A DNA stretch of 38,816 nucleotides. Source: Bacteroidales bacterium (GTDB lineage: Bacteria; Bacteroidota; Bacteroidia; Bacteroidales; F082). A program made the position numbers and the translations under genes. Shown here piece by piece: positions 1 through 7,341 of this stretch (its first letter is position 1; the number at the start of each line of letters is the position of its first letter). The notes beneath the pieces were generated by a model. It was given only the letters and a program-made list of their open reading frames with translations, did not search any database and was not told the origin of the DNA. The DNA lies in the NCBI GenBank assembly GCA_029933565.1, contig JAOZNY010000001.1, positions 4,356 to 43,171 of the forward strand. The letters are read 5' to 3'.

Positions 1-522
1 GCAACATTTGGAACAGGGTGCTTTTGGTGTACCGAAGCAATATTTGACAGACTGGAAGGGGTTACAGAAGTTCTGCCGGGTTATTCTGGTGGTGAAGAAA
101 GTAATCCAAATTATAAATTGATTTGTAGTGGAACAACAAAATATGCCGAGATTGTTCAGATTAAGTTTAACCCTGAAGTTATTACTTTCGATGAATTGCT
201 TGAAATATTTTGGAGCATCCACAATCCAACAACTTTAAACAGACAAGGTGCAGATGTAGGGCCTCAGTACCGTTCAGTAATATTTTATCATAATCAAATA
301 CAAAAGGAAAAGGCTGAACTTTACAAGCAGAAATTAATGGATGCCAAAGTCTGGGAAAACCCTGTGGTGACTGAGATAAGTCCCTTTGTTTCATTTTATA
401 AGGCAGAAAAAGAGCATCTGGATTTTTATAAAAATAATCCGGCAAATGGCTATTGTAGTTTCGTGATTACTCCAAAAGTTGAGAAGTTTGAAAAAGTATT
501 TTCTGATAAACTTAAGAAATAA
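1..522 (+). CDS. msrA: Peptide-methionine (S)-S-oxide reductase MsrA, 5' truncated by the window edge
   Basis: The enzyme reduces methionine-S-sulfoxide in proteins and free methionine, repairing oxidative damage in the cytoplasm with thioredoxin as reductant. The reading frame is open from base 1. Its sixth to tenth residues are the MsrA signature GCFWC, whose first Cys is the catalytic nucleophile. Other family segments follow: PGYSGG, then the HNPTTLNRQGADVGPQYRS region typical of MsrA, and a C-terminal NGYC. Only a few N-terminal residues should be missing, because GCFWC normally lies close to the start of short MsrA proteins. The first in-frame ATG inside the window falls after the active site and is not the start. 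The next gene begins 11 bases downstream on the same strand, so the two are probably co-transcribed. The identification is firm; only the true start is unseen. Confidence 0.95.
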   Translation, partial: ATFGTGCFWCTEAIFDRLEGVTEVLPGYSGGEESNPNYKLICSGTTKYAEIVQIKFNPEVITFDELLEIFWSIHNPTTLNRQGADVGPQYRSVIFYHNQIQKEKAELYKQKLMDAKVWENPVVTEISPFVSFYKAEKEHLDFYKNNPANGYCSFVITPKVEKFEKVFSDKLKK

Positions 523-533
523 ACTTAGAGAAT

Positions 534-1145
534 ATGGCAAGTATTTACAATAAACTCTTTGCAAAATTCTACGATCTATTCATGAATGGGTTTGAGAAAG
601 GTCTTGTCAAAAATCGTCAAGAACTGGTTTCTGGCCTTAAGGGAAGGGTACTTGAAGTAGGCTCAGGAACCGGAGTGAATTTTGAGTTTTATAATGAAGA
701 TGCTCAGGTAGTTGCCATCGAACCTTCGACCCCAATGATTAGGGTTAGCAAAGCAAAACAATGCCATTGCCAAAGCATCGACTTCCTAAATATTAGCATA
801 ACAGATGAAGTATTGTTTGAGCACATTGAGGAACAATCCTTCGATTTTATTATTAGTACCCTTGTGCTTTGTACAGTGAATAATCCTAAGCAGGCAATTT
901 TAAACTACAAAAAACTACTAAAACCAAATGGTAAGTTGGTGGTTTTGGAGCATATTCATTCTTCCAAAAAAACACACAAAAGACTACAAAATTTTGCAAA
1001 CCCCTTTTGGAATGTCTTTAGTGAAGGTTGTAACTTAAACAGAAACACCGATAAACTACTTTTAGAAGGAGGGTTTAAACCGCTGGAACACAAATATTTT
1101 GTTAGGTCATTGAAGTGGGTTCAGGGTGTTTATGAAAAAGATTAA
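534..1145 (+). CDS. Class I SAM-dependent methyltransferase, METTL7/TMT1-like
   Basis: A 203-residue protein with a Rossmann-type methyltransferase fold. SAM-binding motif I is at residues 41-50 (EVGSGTGVNF), followed by an acidic strand end (VVAIEPS), a motif IV region (FDFIISTLVLCTVNN) and LVVLEHIHSS. The segments LVLCTVNN, LEHIHSS and the later NPFWNVFSEGCNLNR resemble my recollection of the animal METTL7A/B (TMT1A/B) family, described as thiol S-methyltransferases. Bacterial members are usually annotated only as methyltransferase domain proteins. No N-terminal membrane anchor like that of the animal proteins is visible. It starts 11 bases after msrA, so a link to sulfur chemistry or detoxification is possible, but that is inference. 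A general UbiE/Methyltransf_11 annotation would also fit. The fold is certain and the substrate unknown. Confidence 0.85.
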   Translation: MASIYNKLFAKFYDLFMNGFEKGLVKNRQELVSGLKGRVLEVGSGTGVNFEFYNEDAQVVAIEPSTPMIRVSKAKQCHCQSIDFLNISITDEVLFEHIEEQSFDFIISTLVLCTVNNPKQAILNYKKLLKPNGKLVVLEHIHSSKKTHKRLQNFANPFWNVFSEGCNLNRNTDKLLLEGGFKPLEHKYFVRSLKWVQGVYEKD

Positions 1146-1169
1146 TACCATTTTACAGTTGTTTTGTTA

Positions 1170-1207
1170 GCCACTAATACACTAATAATTATTCGCGCAT
1201 TAGCGGC
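1170..1207. repeat. Imperfect palindrome between methyltransferase and MFS genes
   Basis: The arms GCCACTAATAC (1170-1180) and GCATTAGCGGC (1197-1207) are near inverted repeats. Where the plus strand gives A:C mismatches, the minus-strand RNA would form G:U pairs, so it folds better when read leftwards. There is no T-run, so it is not called a terminator. Confidence 0.5.
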
Positions 1208-1238
1208 TCTCTTTAATTATTGATTTGTGTCATTTTCC

Positions 1239-1246
1239 TACTTTTG
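1239..1246 (+). promoter_or_regulatory. Candidate Bacteroidota -7 box (TACTTTTG) for the MFS gene
   Basis: Matches TAnnTTTG. Transcription would begin near 1253, which is downstream of the earliest possible TTG codon (1220). This argues for a translation start at 1271. I found no convincing -33 element. Confidence 0.5.
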
Positions 1247-1270
1247 CAAATCATAAAATCTGTCGAAACA

Positions 1271-2578
1271 TTGTTTCCCATTAAACTAAATTTACTAACC
1301 AAAGAGAAGAAAACATTTCGTTTGCATTTAATTTATATGCTTATTGAAGGTATTGTGCTTGGTGTTTTAGCTCTTAACGAGTTTGTTTTTATAAAGAGTA
1401 TAAACGGTTCAAATTACCAGTTGGGTCTGCTTTTCCAGTTTTCAATGATTGTATTTCTTTTCCTGATTTTAATAAATGAGTTTTTAAAAAGGGTAAAGAA
1501 TCGTGCATCATTGCTAAGGTGGGTTGCCATAGGCAGCAGGTTGCCATTGCTTTTAATATGGTTTTTCCCCCATGAGGCATCTGCTTATAATAATCAGGTT
1601 TACCATTTGTTTTTTCTTGGCTTATTTTTAATATACTTTGCAGGAAATGTGGTTATTTATCCAAACATTAACTATTTGCTCAAGCAAAATTATCAGCACT
1701 CAAACTTTGGAAAACTATACAGTTACGCAACATCCTCCAATAAAATAATTATGCTGGTAATTACCTTCGCTTATGGCTATTTATTGGATGCTGACAACTT
1801 TGCATTTACTTATATCTTACCCATAATAGGTGTTCTGGCTATTTTAAGCGTATTTGTTCTTTCATTTATTCCATACCCCAAAAATGATAAAGTATTAGAG
1901 AGAAAAGGAATACTGGAATCTGTTACCACTTCTCTAAAAGAGATGAAGAATATTTTATCGAAAAATATTCCTTATAGGCATTTTGAGTTGGGATTTATGT
2001 TGTATGGCTTTTCATTTATGATTTCGGTTACTGTAATAACAATATATTTTTACGATAGTCTTAACCTAAATTATAGCAGTGTTGCTTTTTATCGAAATGC
2101 ATACAACATACTTGCAATAGTGCTTTTGCCATATTTTGGTAAACTTCTTGGGAATATTGATCCAAGGAAATTTGCTGCAATGGCTTATGCCTCAATTGCC
2201 TTGTACATATTCTTTGTTTTGGTGACAACATATCTGCCGTATAACTTTAAATTATATGATATAACTATCTATTATACACTAATATTGTATATTATTTTTC
2301 ATGGCATTTTTGCCGCTACTATGGTGTTGTTATGGAATATTGGATCGGCATATTTTTGCAAACCCAACGAAGCAGGAACTTACCAATCGTTACATCTTTC
2401 ACTTACTGGTTTAAGAGCTATTGCCGCTCCCTTACTTGGTGTTTTATTTTATGAGATACTTGGTTTTACCATTACTTTTTCAATTGCAATAGTATCCCTA
2501 TTTTTTGCCATGTGGCTAATGAGGTGGTCGTATTTAAAGGATGCTGTTATGAATGGAAATAAGGAAATAGGGGAATAA
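1271..2578 (+). CDS. Major facilitator superfamily permease, substrate unknown
   Basis: An integral inner-membrane protein with about 12 hydrophobic segments and the two-half layout of MFS carriers. The open frame extends to a TTG at 1220, but a promoter-like box (1239-1246) lies inside that extension. The frame has no ATG before 1337, and residues ahead of that ATG (LTKEKKTFRLHLIY) look like the real cytoplasmic N-terminus. I therefore choose the TTG at 1271, giving about 435 residues. The alternatives are 1220 (452 residues) and 1337. Recognisable stretches are LALNEFVFIKSINGSNYQLG in the first helices and a hydrophilic loop near the middle (SLKEMKNILSK). I cannot assign a substrate. It is separated from the methyltransferase by a palindrome and appears to have its own promoter. 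A cluster of REP-like hairpins follows it. Confidence 0.8.
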   Translation: MFPIKLNLLTKEKKTFRLHLIYMLIEGIVLGVLALNEFVFIKSINGSNYQLGLLFQFSMIVFLFLILINEFLKRVKNRASLLRWVAIGSRLPLLLIWFFPHEASAYNNQVYHLFFLGLFLIYFAGNVVIYPNINYLLKQNYQHSNFGKLYSYATSSNKIIMLVITFAYGYLLDADNFAFTYILPIIGVLAILSVFVLSFIPYPKNDKVLERKGILESVTTSLKEMKNILSKNIPYRHFELGFMLYGFSFMISVTVITIYFYDSLNLNYSSVAFYRNAYNILAIVLLPYFGKLLGNIDPRKFAAMAYASIALYIFFVLVTTYLPYNFKLYDITIYYTLILYIIFHGIFAATMVLLWNIGSAYFCKPNEAGTYQSLHLSLTGLRAIAAPLLGVLFYEILGFTITFSIAIVSLFFAMWLMRWSYLKDAVMNGNKEIGE

Positions 2579-2583
2579 GTGTA

Positions 2584-2617
2584 CCGATGAGTTACTCCGG
2601 GTTTTAACCCGGGGAAT
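2584..2617. repeat. REP-like hairpin unit, copy 1
   Basis: A 34-bp unit beginning CCGATGAGTTACTC, with a stem CTCCGGG / CCCGGGG around a TTTTAA loop. It is repeated 66 bp downstream with compensatory changes in the stem. It lies six bases after the MFS stop codon. Confidence 0.75.
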
Positions 2618-2649
2618 GGGGGAAATTGATAAATATGCTGATAAGAATT

Positions 2650-2683
2650 CCGATGAGTTACTCTGGGTTTTAACCCAGAGAAT
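2650..2683. repeat. REP-like hairpin unit, copy 2
   Basis: Same 34-bp unit as copy 1. The stem is a perfect 7-bp palindrome, CTCTGGG / CCCAGAG, around TTTTAA. The head CCGATGAGTTACTC is conserved; the differences lie in the stem. Confidence 0.75.
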
Positions 2684-2702
2684 AAAAGTCAAAAAATAAC
2701 CA

Positions 2703-2730
2703 CTAAATAAATCAAAATCTAAAACTTTCT
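2703..2730. repeat. 27-bp direct repeat, copy A
   Basis: Shares TAAATAAATCAAA and ACTTTCT ends with copy B at 2763-2789, 59 bp away. The central bases are diverged, so copy A lacks the clean hairpin seen in copy B. Confidence 0.6.
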
Positions 2731-2738
2731 ATCCACTA

Positions 2739-2759
2739 GCTGAAGATTGTATCTTCAGC
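2739..2759. repeat. Perfect hairpin between the direct repeats
   Basis: GCTGAAGAT - TGT - ATCTTCAGC, a 9-bp perfect stem with a 3-base loop. There is no T-run, so it is more like a REP-type hairpin than a terminator. Confidence 0.7.
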
Positions 2760-2762
2760 CTT

Positions 2763-2789
2763 TAAATAAATCAAAGTCTGCGACTTTCT
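2763..2789. repeat. 27-bp direct repeat, copy B, with its own hairpin
   Basis: The pair of the unit at 2703-2730. Inside it, AAAGTC - TGC - GACTTT forms a 6-bp stem with a 3-base loop. Confidence 0.6.
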
Positions 2790-2798
2790 AAAAAAGCA

Positions 2799-2830
2799 AA
2801 AACCCTGTAACCTATTGATTACAGGGTTTT
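2799..2830 (-). terminator. Intrinsic terminator of htpG
   Basis: A 12-bp perfect stem, AAAACCCTGTAA / TTACAGGGTTTT, with an 8-base loop. Read on the minus strand it ends in a run of T residues and lies 25 bases after the htpG stop. It could also work in the plus direction for the MFS gene. Confidence 0.85.
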
Positions 2831-2854
2831 CTAATCTATTATCTTAAAGAATTA

Positions 2855-4771
2855 TTATTCAATAATATCTATACTTCTTTTAACAAAGTCAGTTAACTCT
2901 TTTCCTTTGAGAAGGTTTTTTGAAAGTCGCGCTAAATCGTAAACTTGTTTAATAATTTGATTTTGAGTATTTTCATCTTTCTCCTCTAAAACCTTTGTAA
3001 TAAGAGGGTTGTTAGTATTTACAATCATTTCATAGGTTTCAGGCATTGCACCTAATCCCATCATTCCACTACCACCTCCAATGGCTTCCATATCTTTCAT
3101 CCTACGCATAAATTCATTTTGCATAATTACCACCGGAAGGTCGGTTTCGCTCATACTCTCAAAAACAACATTAAAGGTCTGCTTATTGATATTACGCTCA
3201 AATACAGTTTTCACTTCCTCTTTTTGTTTGTCATCAAGTTTTGAAGGGGCTTCTTCGTCTTTGTTTATTAGTTTATCTATGGTATTTGAGTCAACTCTGG
3301 CAAAGCTTGAGTTCTCAAATTTCTGTTCAAGGTTATTAATGAAATGACTGTCCAGAGCACCATCCATTACTAAAACATCATAGCCACGCTCTTTTGCTGT
3401 TTCAACGTAAGAATATTGTTCATCCTGATTTGTAGTATAAAGAAAAACTGTCTTTTTGTCTTTATCCTGCTGTGTTTTTTCGATATGCTTTTTATACTCA
3501 TCAAAAGTAAAATACTTACCATCAGTGTTTTTTAGTAATGCAAACTTCTCAGCCTTATCGTAGAATTTTGGTTCAGAAATCATTCCATATTCAATGAAAA
3601 TCTTAATGTCATCCCATTTCTTCTCAAAACCTTCGCGGTCTTTTTTAAATAGGTCTGCCAATTTATCAGCTACTTTTTTATTTATGTAACTCGAAATCTT
3701 TTTTACATTTCCATCACTTTGCAAATATGAACGGCTTACATTTAATGGAATGTCAGGTGAGTCGATTACACCATGCAGCAGAGTTAAAAAGTCAGGTACA
3801 ATACCTTCTACAGAGTCAGTTACAAATACCTGATTGCTATAAAGTTGAATTTTATTTCTTTGTAATTCGTAGTCTTTTTTCACCTTAGGGAAATAAAGAA
3901 TTCCTGTTAAGTTGAAGGGATAATCAACATTAAGGTGGATATGGAATAAAGGCTCATCGAAACTGTAAGGATAAAGTTTACGATAAAACTCTTTATAGTC
4001 CTCTTCCTTAGCATCTGACGGTTTAGACTTCCAAAGTGGATTAGTGTCATTAATAATTTTTGGAACCTCAACCTCCTTGGTTTCCTGGTTTCCGTCTTTA
4101 TCCTTTTTACCTTCAATTGGTTCCTGAATTTTCTCAGTACCAAACTGAATTGGAACGGGCAAGAATTTACAGTATTTATTTAGAAGCTCATTAATCTTAG
4201 CGTCTTCAAGAAACTCCTTATTCTCATCGTCGATGTGAAGAATAATCTCAGTTCCTCTGTCTTCTTTTTCTATTTCCTCGATAGTGTATTCCGGACTACC
4301 ATCACATTCCCAGTGCATTGCCTTTGTTGAACCACCTTTTTTATAGGTCTTTGTTTTTATTTCAACATTTTCAGAAACCATAAAAGAAGAATAGAAACCT
4401 AAACCAAAATGACCGATAATTGCATTACTCTCAGCTTCTGATTTATTCTTGAATTTCTTAACAAACTCTTCGGCAGAAGAAAATGCAATTTGGTTGATAT
4501 ATTTTTCTACCTCTTCAGCAGTCATACCAATTCCACGGTCGCGAACAGTAAGAGTTTTATTCTTTTTGTCAACTTCAACATGAATGGTAAGGTCACCAAG
4601 TTCATCCTTTACTTTACCCATCGAACTTAGTGTCTTCAATTTCTGAGTTGCATCAACTGCGTTTGATACTATTTCCCTTAAAAAGATCTCATGATCTGAA
4701 TAAAGAAATTTCTTTATAATCGGAAAGATATTTTCCGTTTTTATGTCAATATTTCCTTTTTGCTTAGTCAT
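2855..4771 (-). CDS. htpG: Hsp90-family molecular chaperone HtpG
   Basis: An ATP-dependent cytosolic chaperone acting as a dimer on late folding intermediates and stress-damaged proteins. The 638 residues show the full three-domain layout. The N-terminal GHKL ATPase domain has the catalytic Glu33 and Asn37 in LREIVSNAVDA, DRGIGMT at about 78-84 and the lid glycines GHFGLGFYS at 120-128. The middle domain contains NVSRSYLQ, including the Arg that contacts the ATP gamma-phosphate. The C-terminal dimerisation domain lacks the eukaryotic MEEVD tail, as expected. A charged insertion (GKKDKDGNQETKE) separates the N and middle domains. The ATG start gives the canonical N-terminus. It is monocistronic: 262 bases separate it from xerD upstream, and a strong terminator follows. 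No heat-shock operator was recognised. Confidence 0.98.
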   Translation of the reverse strand: MTKQKGNIDIKTENIFPIIKKFLYSDHEIFLREIVSNAVDATQKLKTLSSMGKVKDELGDLTIHVEVDKKNKTLTVRDRGIGMTAEEVEKYINQIAFSSAEEFVKKFKNKSEAESNAIIGHFGLGFYSSFMVSENVEIKTKTYKKGGSTKAMHWECDGSPEYTIEEIEKEDRGTEIILHIDDENKEFLEDAKINELLNKYCKFLPVPIQFGTEKIQEPIEGKKDKDGNQETKEVEVPKIINDTNPLWKSKPSDAKEEDYKEFYRKLYPYSFDEPLFHIHLNVDYPFNLTGILYFPKVKKDYELQRNKIQLYSNQVFVTDSVEGIVPDFLTLLHGVIDSPDIPLNVSRSYLQSDGNVKKISSYINKKVADKLADLFKKDREGFEKKWDDIKIFIEYGMISEPKFYDKAEKFALLKNTDGKYFTFDEYKKHIEKTQQDKDKKTVFLYTTNQDEQYSYVETAKERGYDVLVMDGALDSHFINNLEQKFENSSFARVDSNTIDKLINKDEEAPSKLDDKQKEEVKTVFERNINKQTFNVVFESMSETDLPVVIMQNEFMRRMKDMEAIGGGSGMMGLGAMPETYEMIVNTNNPLITKVLEEKDENTQNQIIKQVYDLARLSKNLLKGKELTDFVKRSIDIIE

Positions 4772-4998
4772 TGTTAATTATTTTAGTGTTTGGCTAGGAT
4801 TTATCAAAGCTTATGCCAATGGAGTAGGAGGTGACAAAATGTCTTTTTGATTTACGGTTTATGATTTTGAAATAGAGGAAATAGGGAAAATATGGGAATA
4901 AGGGTAGGGTAAAGCCCAAAAACCTTGCTGTCGGTCACAATGACAACATTTAACCAATCACCCAATTAACTGATAACAAATAAGCAAACCTTTATATT

Positions 4999-5034
4999 CT
5001 CCCTTTTGGGCAGATGCCCAGAGGGCAGAGGGGT
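4999..5034 (-). repeat. GC-richer double-hairpin repeat at the xerD 3' end (copy 1)
   Basis: Read on the minus strand, this is a near copy of 35216-35252. It has two consecutive small hairpins: TGCCC-TCT-GGGCA, then CCC-AAAA-GGG. It touches the xerD stop codon, so it may also serve as the 3' end signal of that gene. Confidence 0.7.
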
Positions 5035-5936
5035 CACCTATTCCTCGGATGAAACTCAAGTATTGATTTTCTTAAGTCATCAGTATTCAAGTGAGTATAA
5101 ATTTCGGTGGTAGTAATGGAGGCATGACCTAGAAGTTGCTGAACAACCCTAAGATTAGCACCTCCCTGAACCAGGTGGGTGGCAAACGAATGGCGAAAAG
5201 TATGCGGACTAATTTTCTTTGCTATTCCAAGTTTCTCTACCTGATTCTTTATGACAATAAAAACCATCTGCCGGCTTAATTTGCTACCTCGTCGGCTGAG
5301 AAACAAATAATCTTCAAAACCTTTCTTAATATTTATGTGTGGTCTGATATGTTCTAAATAAATAATAGTTTGTTTTTTCGATAATTCGCCCAATGGAACA
5401 AGCCTTTGCTTATTTCCCTTACCTGTAACAAGAATAATATTCTCATTAAAACTAATATCTGAGATCTTTAAATTTATCAATTCGCTAACCCTTAGTCCAC
5501 TACCATATAAAACTTCGAGCATAGCCCTGTTTCTCTGCCCTTCGGGTTTTGAAAGGTCAATATGCTCAATGATATTAGCAATTTCTTCAACGCTTAAAAT
5601 GTCGGGTAATTTCCTGCCAAGTTTTGGCGATTCAAGTAATTCAGAAGGATTTATGGTTATCTCTTTTTCAATTAGTAGATAATTAAAAAAAGCCTTAATT
5701 CCTGATATTATCCTTGCTTGTGAATAAGCACCAATTTCAAATCTATTGATATAATTAATGAAATCCTTCAAGTCGGCTAATTCAATTTTATTCAAAGCCA
5801 GACTTTCTTTTTCTTCTTTTAAAAAATCAAGAAGTAATTCAAGATCATGGAGGTACGCATACACAGTATTAACCGACATATTTCTTTCCAGTTGGAGATA
5901 TGTTTTAAAACCGTTTTTAAATGTTTTGTAATTCAC
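5034..5936 (-). CDS. xerD: Tyrosine recombinase XerD
   Basis: A site-specific recombinase that normally acts with a XerC-type partner at dif to resolve chromosome dimers. It has 300 residues, the usual Xer length. Residues 1-95 form the SAM-like core-binding domain (SVNTVYAYLHDL). The catalytic domain carries all six active-site residues: Arg149 (GSGLRVSEL), Lys173 (TGKGNKQR), His245 and Arg248 (HTFRHSFATH), His271 (LLGHASITTT) and nucleophile Tyr280 (EIYTHL). This numbering is one residue from E. coli XerD. There are no phage integrase features and no attachment site nearby, so it looks like the housekeeping enzyme. Its start lies 25 bases from a minus-strand -7-like box. XerC versus XerD assignment is from overall pattern only. 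Confidence 0.93.
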   Translation of the reverse strand: MNYKTFKNGFKTYLQLERNMSVNTVYAYLHDLELLLDFLKEEKESLALNKIELADLKDFINYINRFEIGAYSQARIISGIKAFFNYLLIEKEITINPSELLESPKLGRKLPDILSVEEIANIIEHIDLSKPEGQRNRAMLEVLYGSGLRVSELINLKISDISFNENIILVTGKGNKQRLVPLGELSKKQTIIYLEHIRPHINIKKGFEDYLFLSRRGSKLSRQMVFIVIKNQVEKLGIAKKISPHTFRHSFATHLVQGGANLRVVQQLLGHASITTTEIYTHLNTDDLRKSILEFHPRNR

Positions 5937-5960
5937 AATTATCCTGTTTTACTCTCATTG

Positions 5961-5968
5961 CAAATATA
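5961..5968 (-). promoter_or_regulatory. Candidate -7 box for xerD (TATATTTG on the minus strand)
   Basis: Plus-strand CAAATATA, a TAnnTTTG match 25 bases before the xerD ATG. A TTG lies about 23 bases further upstream (5992-5994) as a possible -33 element. Confidence 0.55.
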
Positions 5969-6004
5969 ATTGAATTATTATCTTTTACATTCAATATTAA
6001 AATG

Positions 6005-6012
6005 TACTTTTG
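6005..6012 (+). promoter_or_regulatory. Candidate -7 box for the acyl-CoA dehydrogenase (TACTTTTG)
   Basis: A TAnnTTTG match divergent from the xerD box. It would give an unusually long leader of about 85-90 bases containing two hairpins. Confidence 0.5.
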
Positions 6013-6016
6013 CTTA

Positions 6017-6061
6017 CTGCAATTGAATTGCAGGGTTTTTAACCCAAAATTGGGTAAAAAC
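6017..6061 (+). promoter_or_regulatory. Two tandem hairpins in the leader of the acyl-CoA dehydrogenase gene
   Basis: The first hairpin is CTGCAA / TTGCAG at 6017-6033. The second is a roughly 12-bp stem with one bulged A, built on GTTTTTAACCC / GGGTAAAAAC at 6035-6061. No T-run follows on either strand, so these are more likely leader structure than a terminator. I recognise no known riboswitch class. Confidence 0.5.
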
Positions 6062-6105
6062 AATATTTGAAAATAATAAATATTCAATAATAAATTTCAT
6101 AAAAC

Positions 6106-7248
6106 ATGGTAGATTTTTCATTAGAGCCGCATCAAATTGAGATTCGGGAAAAGGTAAGAGATTTTGCAAATAGGGTAATGAAACCCAATGCACGAAAATA
6201 TGATGGATTAGCAGAATTCCCCTGGGATGTTGTTAAGCAAGCCTATAAAGAAGGTTTAATGAATGGCCCAATGTTGAAGGAATTTGGTGGCAGTGGTCAT
6301 AGTATTTTCGAAAGTGCTCTTGCGTCGGAGGAATTAGGTGCTGGCTGTGTTGGAATAGGTATTTGTATGGATGCTAATACTTTGGCATTAACACCATTAT
6401 ATATTGGTGCTTCAGAAGAGCAGAAGAAGAGATTTTTCGGACAAATTGTAGAGGAACAAAGTGTTGCAGCTTATGCTCTTACTGAGCCTAACGCAGGATC
6501 TGATGTTGCTGGAATTAAAAGTCAGGCAATTTTGCATGGTGATAAATATATTCTTAACGGACACAAAAGGTTTATTACAAATGGTTCTGTTTCTAGTTTT
6601 ATAACAGTATTTGCAATTACCGATCCAGATAGAGGAGCACGTAGTCTTACTGCATTTGTAGTACCTACTGATTCTCCAGGAGTAGAACAAGTTGCTGATA
6701 TGAACAAGATGGGGCAAAAAGCATCGGTTCAAACTGAGTTTAAGTTTCACGATGTGGAAATACCAGTTGAAAACCGAATTGGTGGAGAAGGTCATGGTTT
6801 CCTATTTGCAATGAAAACATTTGAACGTACCCGCACCGGTGTTGCTGCTCTTGCAATTGGTAATGCTCGCGAAGCTTACGAGACCGCACTAAATTGGGGT
6901 AAAAACCGTATTCAGTTTGGCAAACCAGTAACTGTAAATCAGGGAGTAAGTTTTATGCTTGCTGATATGGCTACGGAAATTGAGGCTGCTCGTCTTTTAA
7001 CTTGGAATGCTGCATGGGCATATGACACTAAGCAGAAAAGTGCTAATCTGCTTTCAGCAATGTCTAAACTATATGCTTCGGATGTGGGAATGAAAGTTAC
7101 TACTGATGCAGTACAGGTTATGGCTGGTGATGGCTATTCAGAAGATTTCCTTGTTGAAAAGATGATGCGCGATGCTAAACTTTGCCAGATTTATGAAGGA
7201 ACTAATCAGGTGCAACGTGTTGTAATTGGAAAAGGAATCCTGAAATAA
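6106..7248 (+). CDS. Short-chain acyl-CoA dehydrogenase
   Basis: A flavoprotein that makes the alpha,beta double bond in an acyl-CoA and passes electrons to ETF. At 380 residues it is the standard length of the butyryl/short-chain group. The first acyl-CoA dehydrogenase signature is at residues 123-133 (YALTEPNAGSD). The flavin-contacting ITNG segment follows, and the C-terminal signature contains the likely catalytic base Glu364 in IYEGTNQVQR. The start is ATG 6106, with a typical N-terminus (LEPHQIEIREKVRDFA). No ETF or thiolase genes adjoin it, so it appears to be a single-gene unit with its own promoter and a strong terminator. A second, longer acyl-CoA dehydrogenase lies at 20121. Exact chain-length preference cannot be read from the sequence. 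Confidence 0.93.
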   Translation: MVDFSLEPHQIEIREKVRDFANRVMKPNARKYDGLAEFPWDVVKQAYKEGLMNGPMLKEFGGSGHSIFESALASEELGAGCVGIGICMDANTLALTPLYIGASEEQKKRFFGQIVEEQSVAAYALTEPNAGSDVAGIKSQAILHGDKYILNGHKRFITNGSVSSFITVFAITDPDRGARSLTAFVVPTDSPGVEQVADMNKMGQKASVQTEFKFHDVEIPVENRIGGEGHGFLFAMKTFERTRTGVAALAIGNAREAYETALNWGKNRIQFGKPVTVNQGVSFMLADMATEIEAARLLTWNAAWAYDTKQKSANLLSAMSKLYASDVGMKVTTDAVQVMAGDGYSEDFLVEKMMRDAKLCQIYEGTNQVQRVVIGKGILK

Positions 7249-7270
7249 AAAAGGTAGTTAATAAGAACTT

Positions 7271-7304
7271 AAGCCGGTGGATAGTTTCCATCGGCTTTTT
7301 TTTG
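7271..7304 (+). terminator. Intrinsic terminator after the acyl-CoA dehydrogenase
   Basis: Stem AAGCCGGTGG / CCATCGGCTT with one G:T wobble and a 7-base loop, followed by a T-run. It begins 22 bases after the stop codon. Confidence 0.9.
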
Positions 7305-7341
7305 TAGTTTCGTAGCAATCAATCAAAACACATTTTATAGA

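Noticed and set aside
4772..4998. Gene or RNA in the gap between htpG and the xerD 3' end
   Set aside because: No frame or stable structure was found; a CACAATGACAAC string faintly resembles part of the palindrome at 35304 but is too short to call.
5034..5936. xerD-type gene as an integrase of a mobile island
   Set aside because: The spacing of active-site residues matches housekeeping XerD to within one position. No attachment site, excisionase or cargo genes are nearby.
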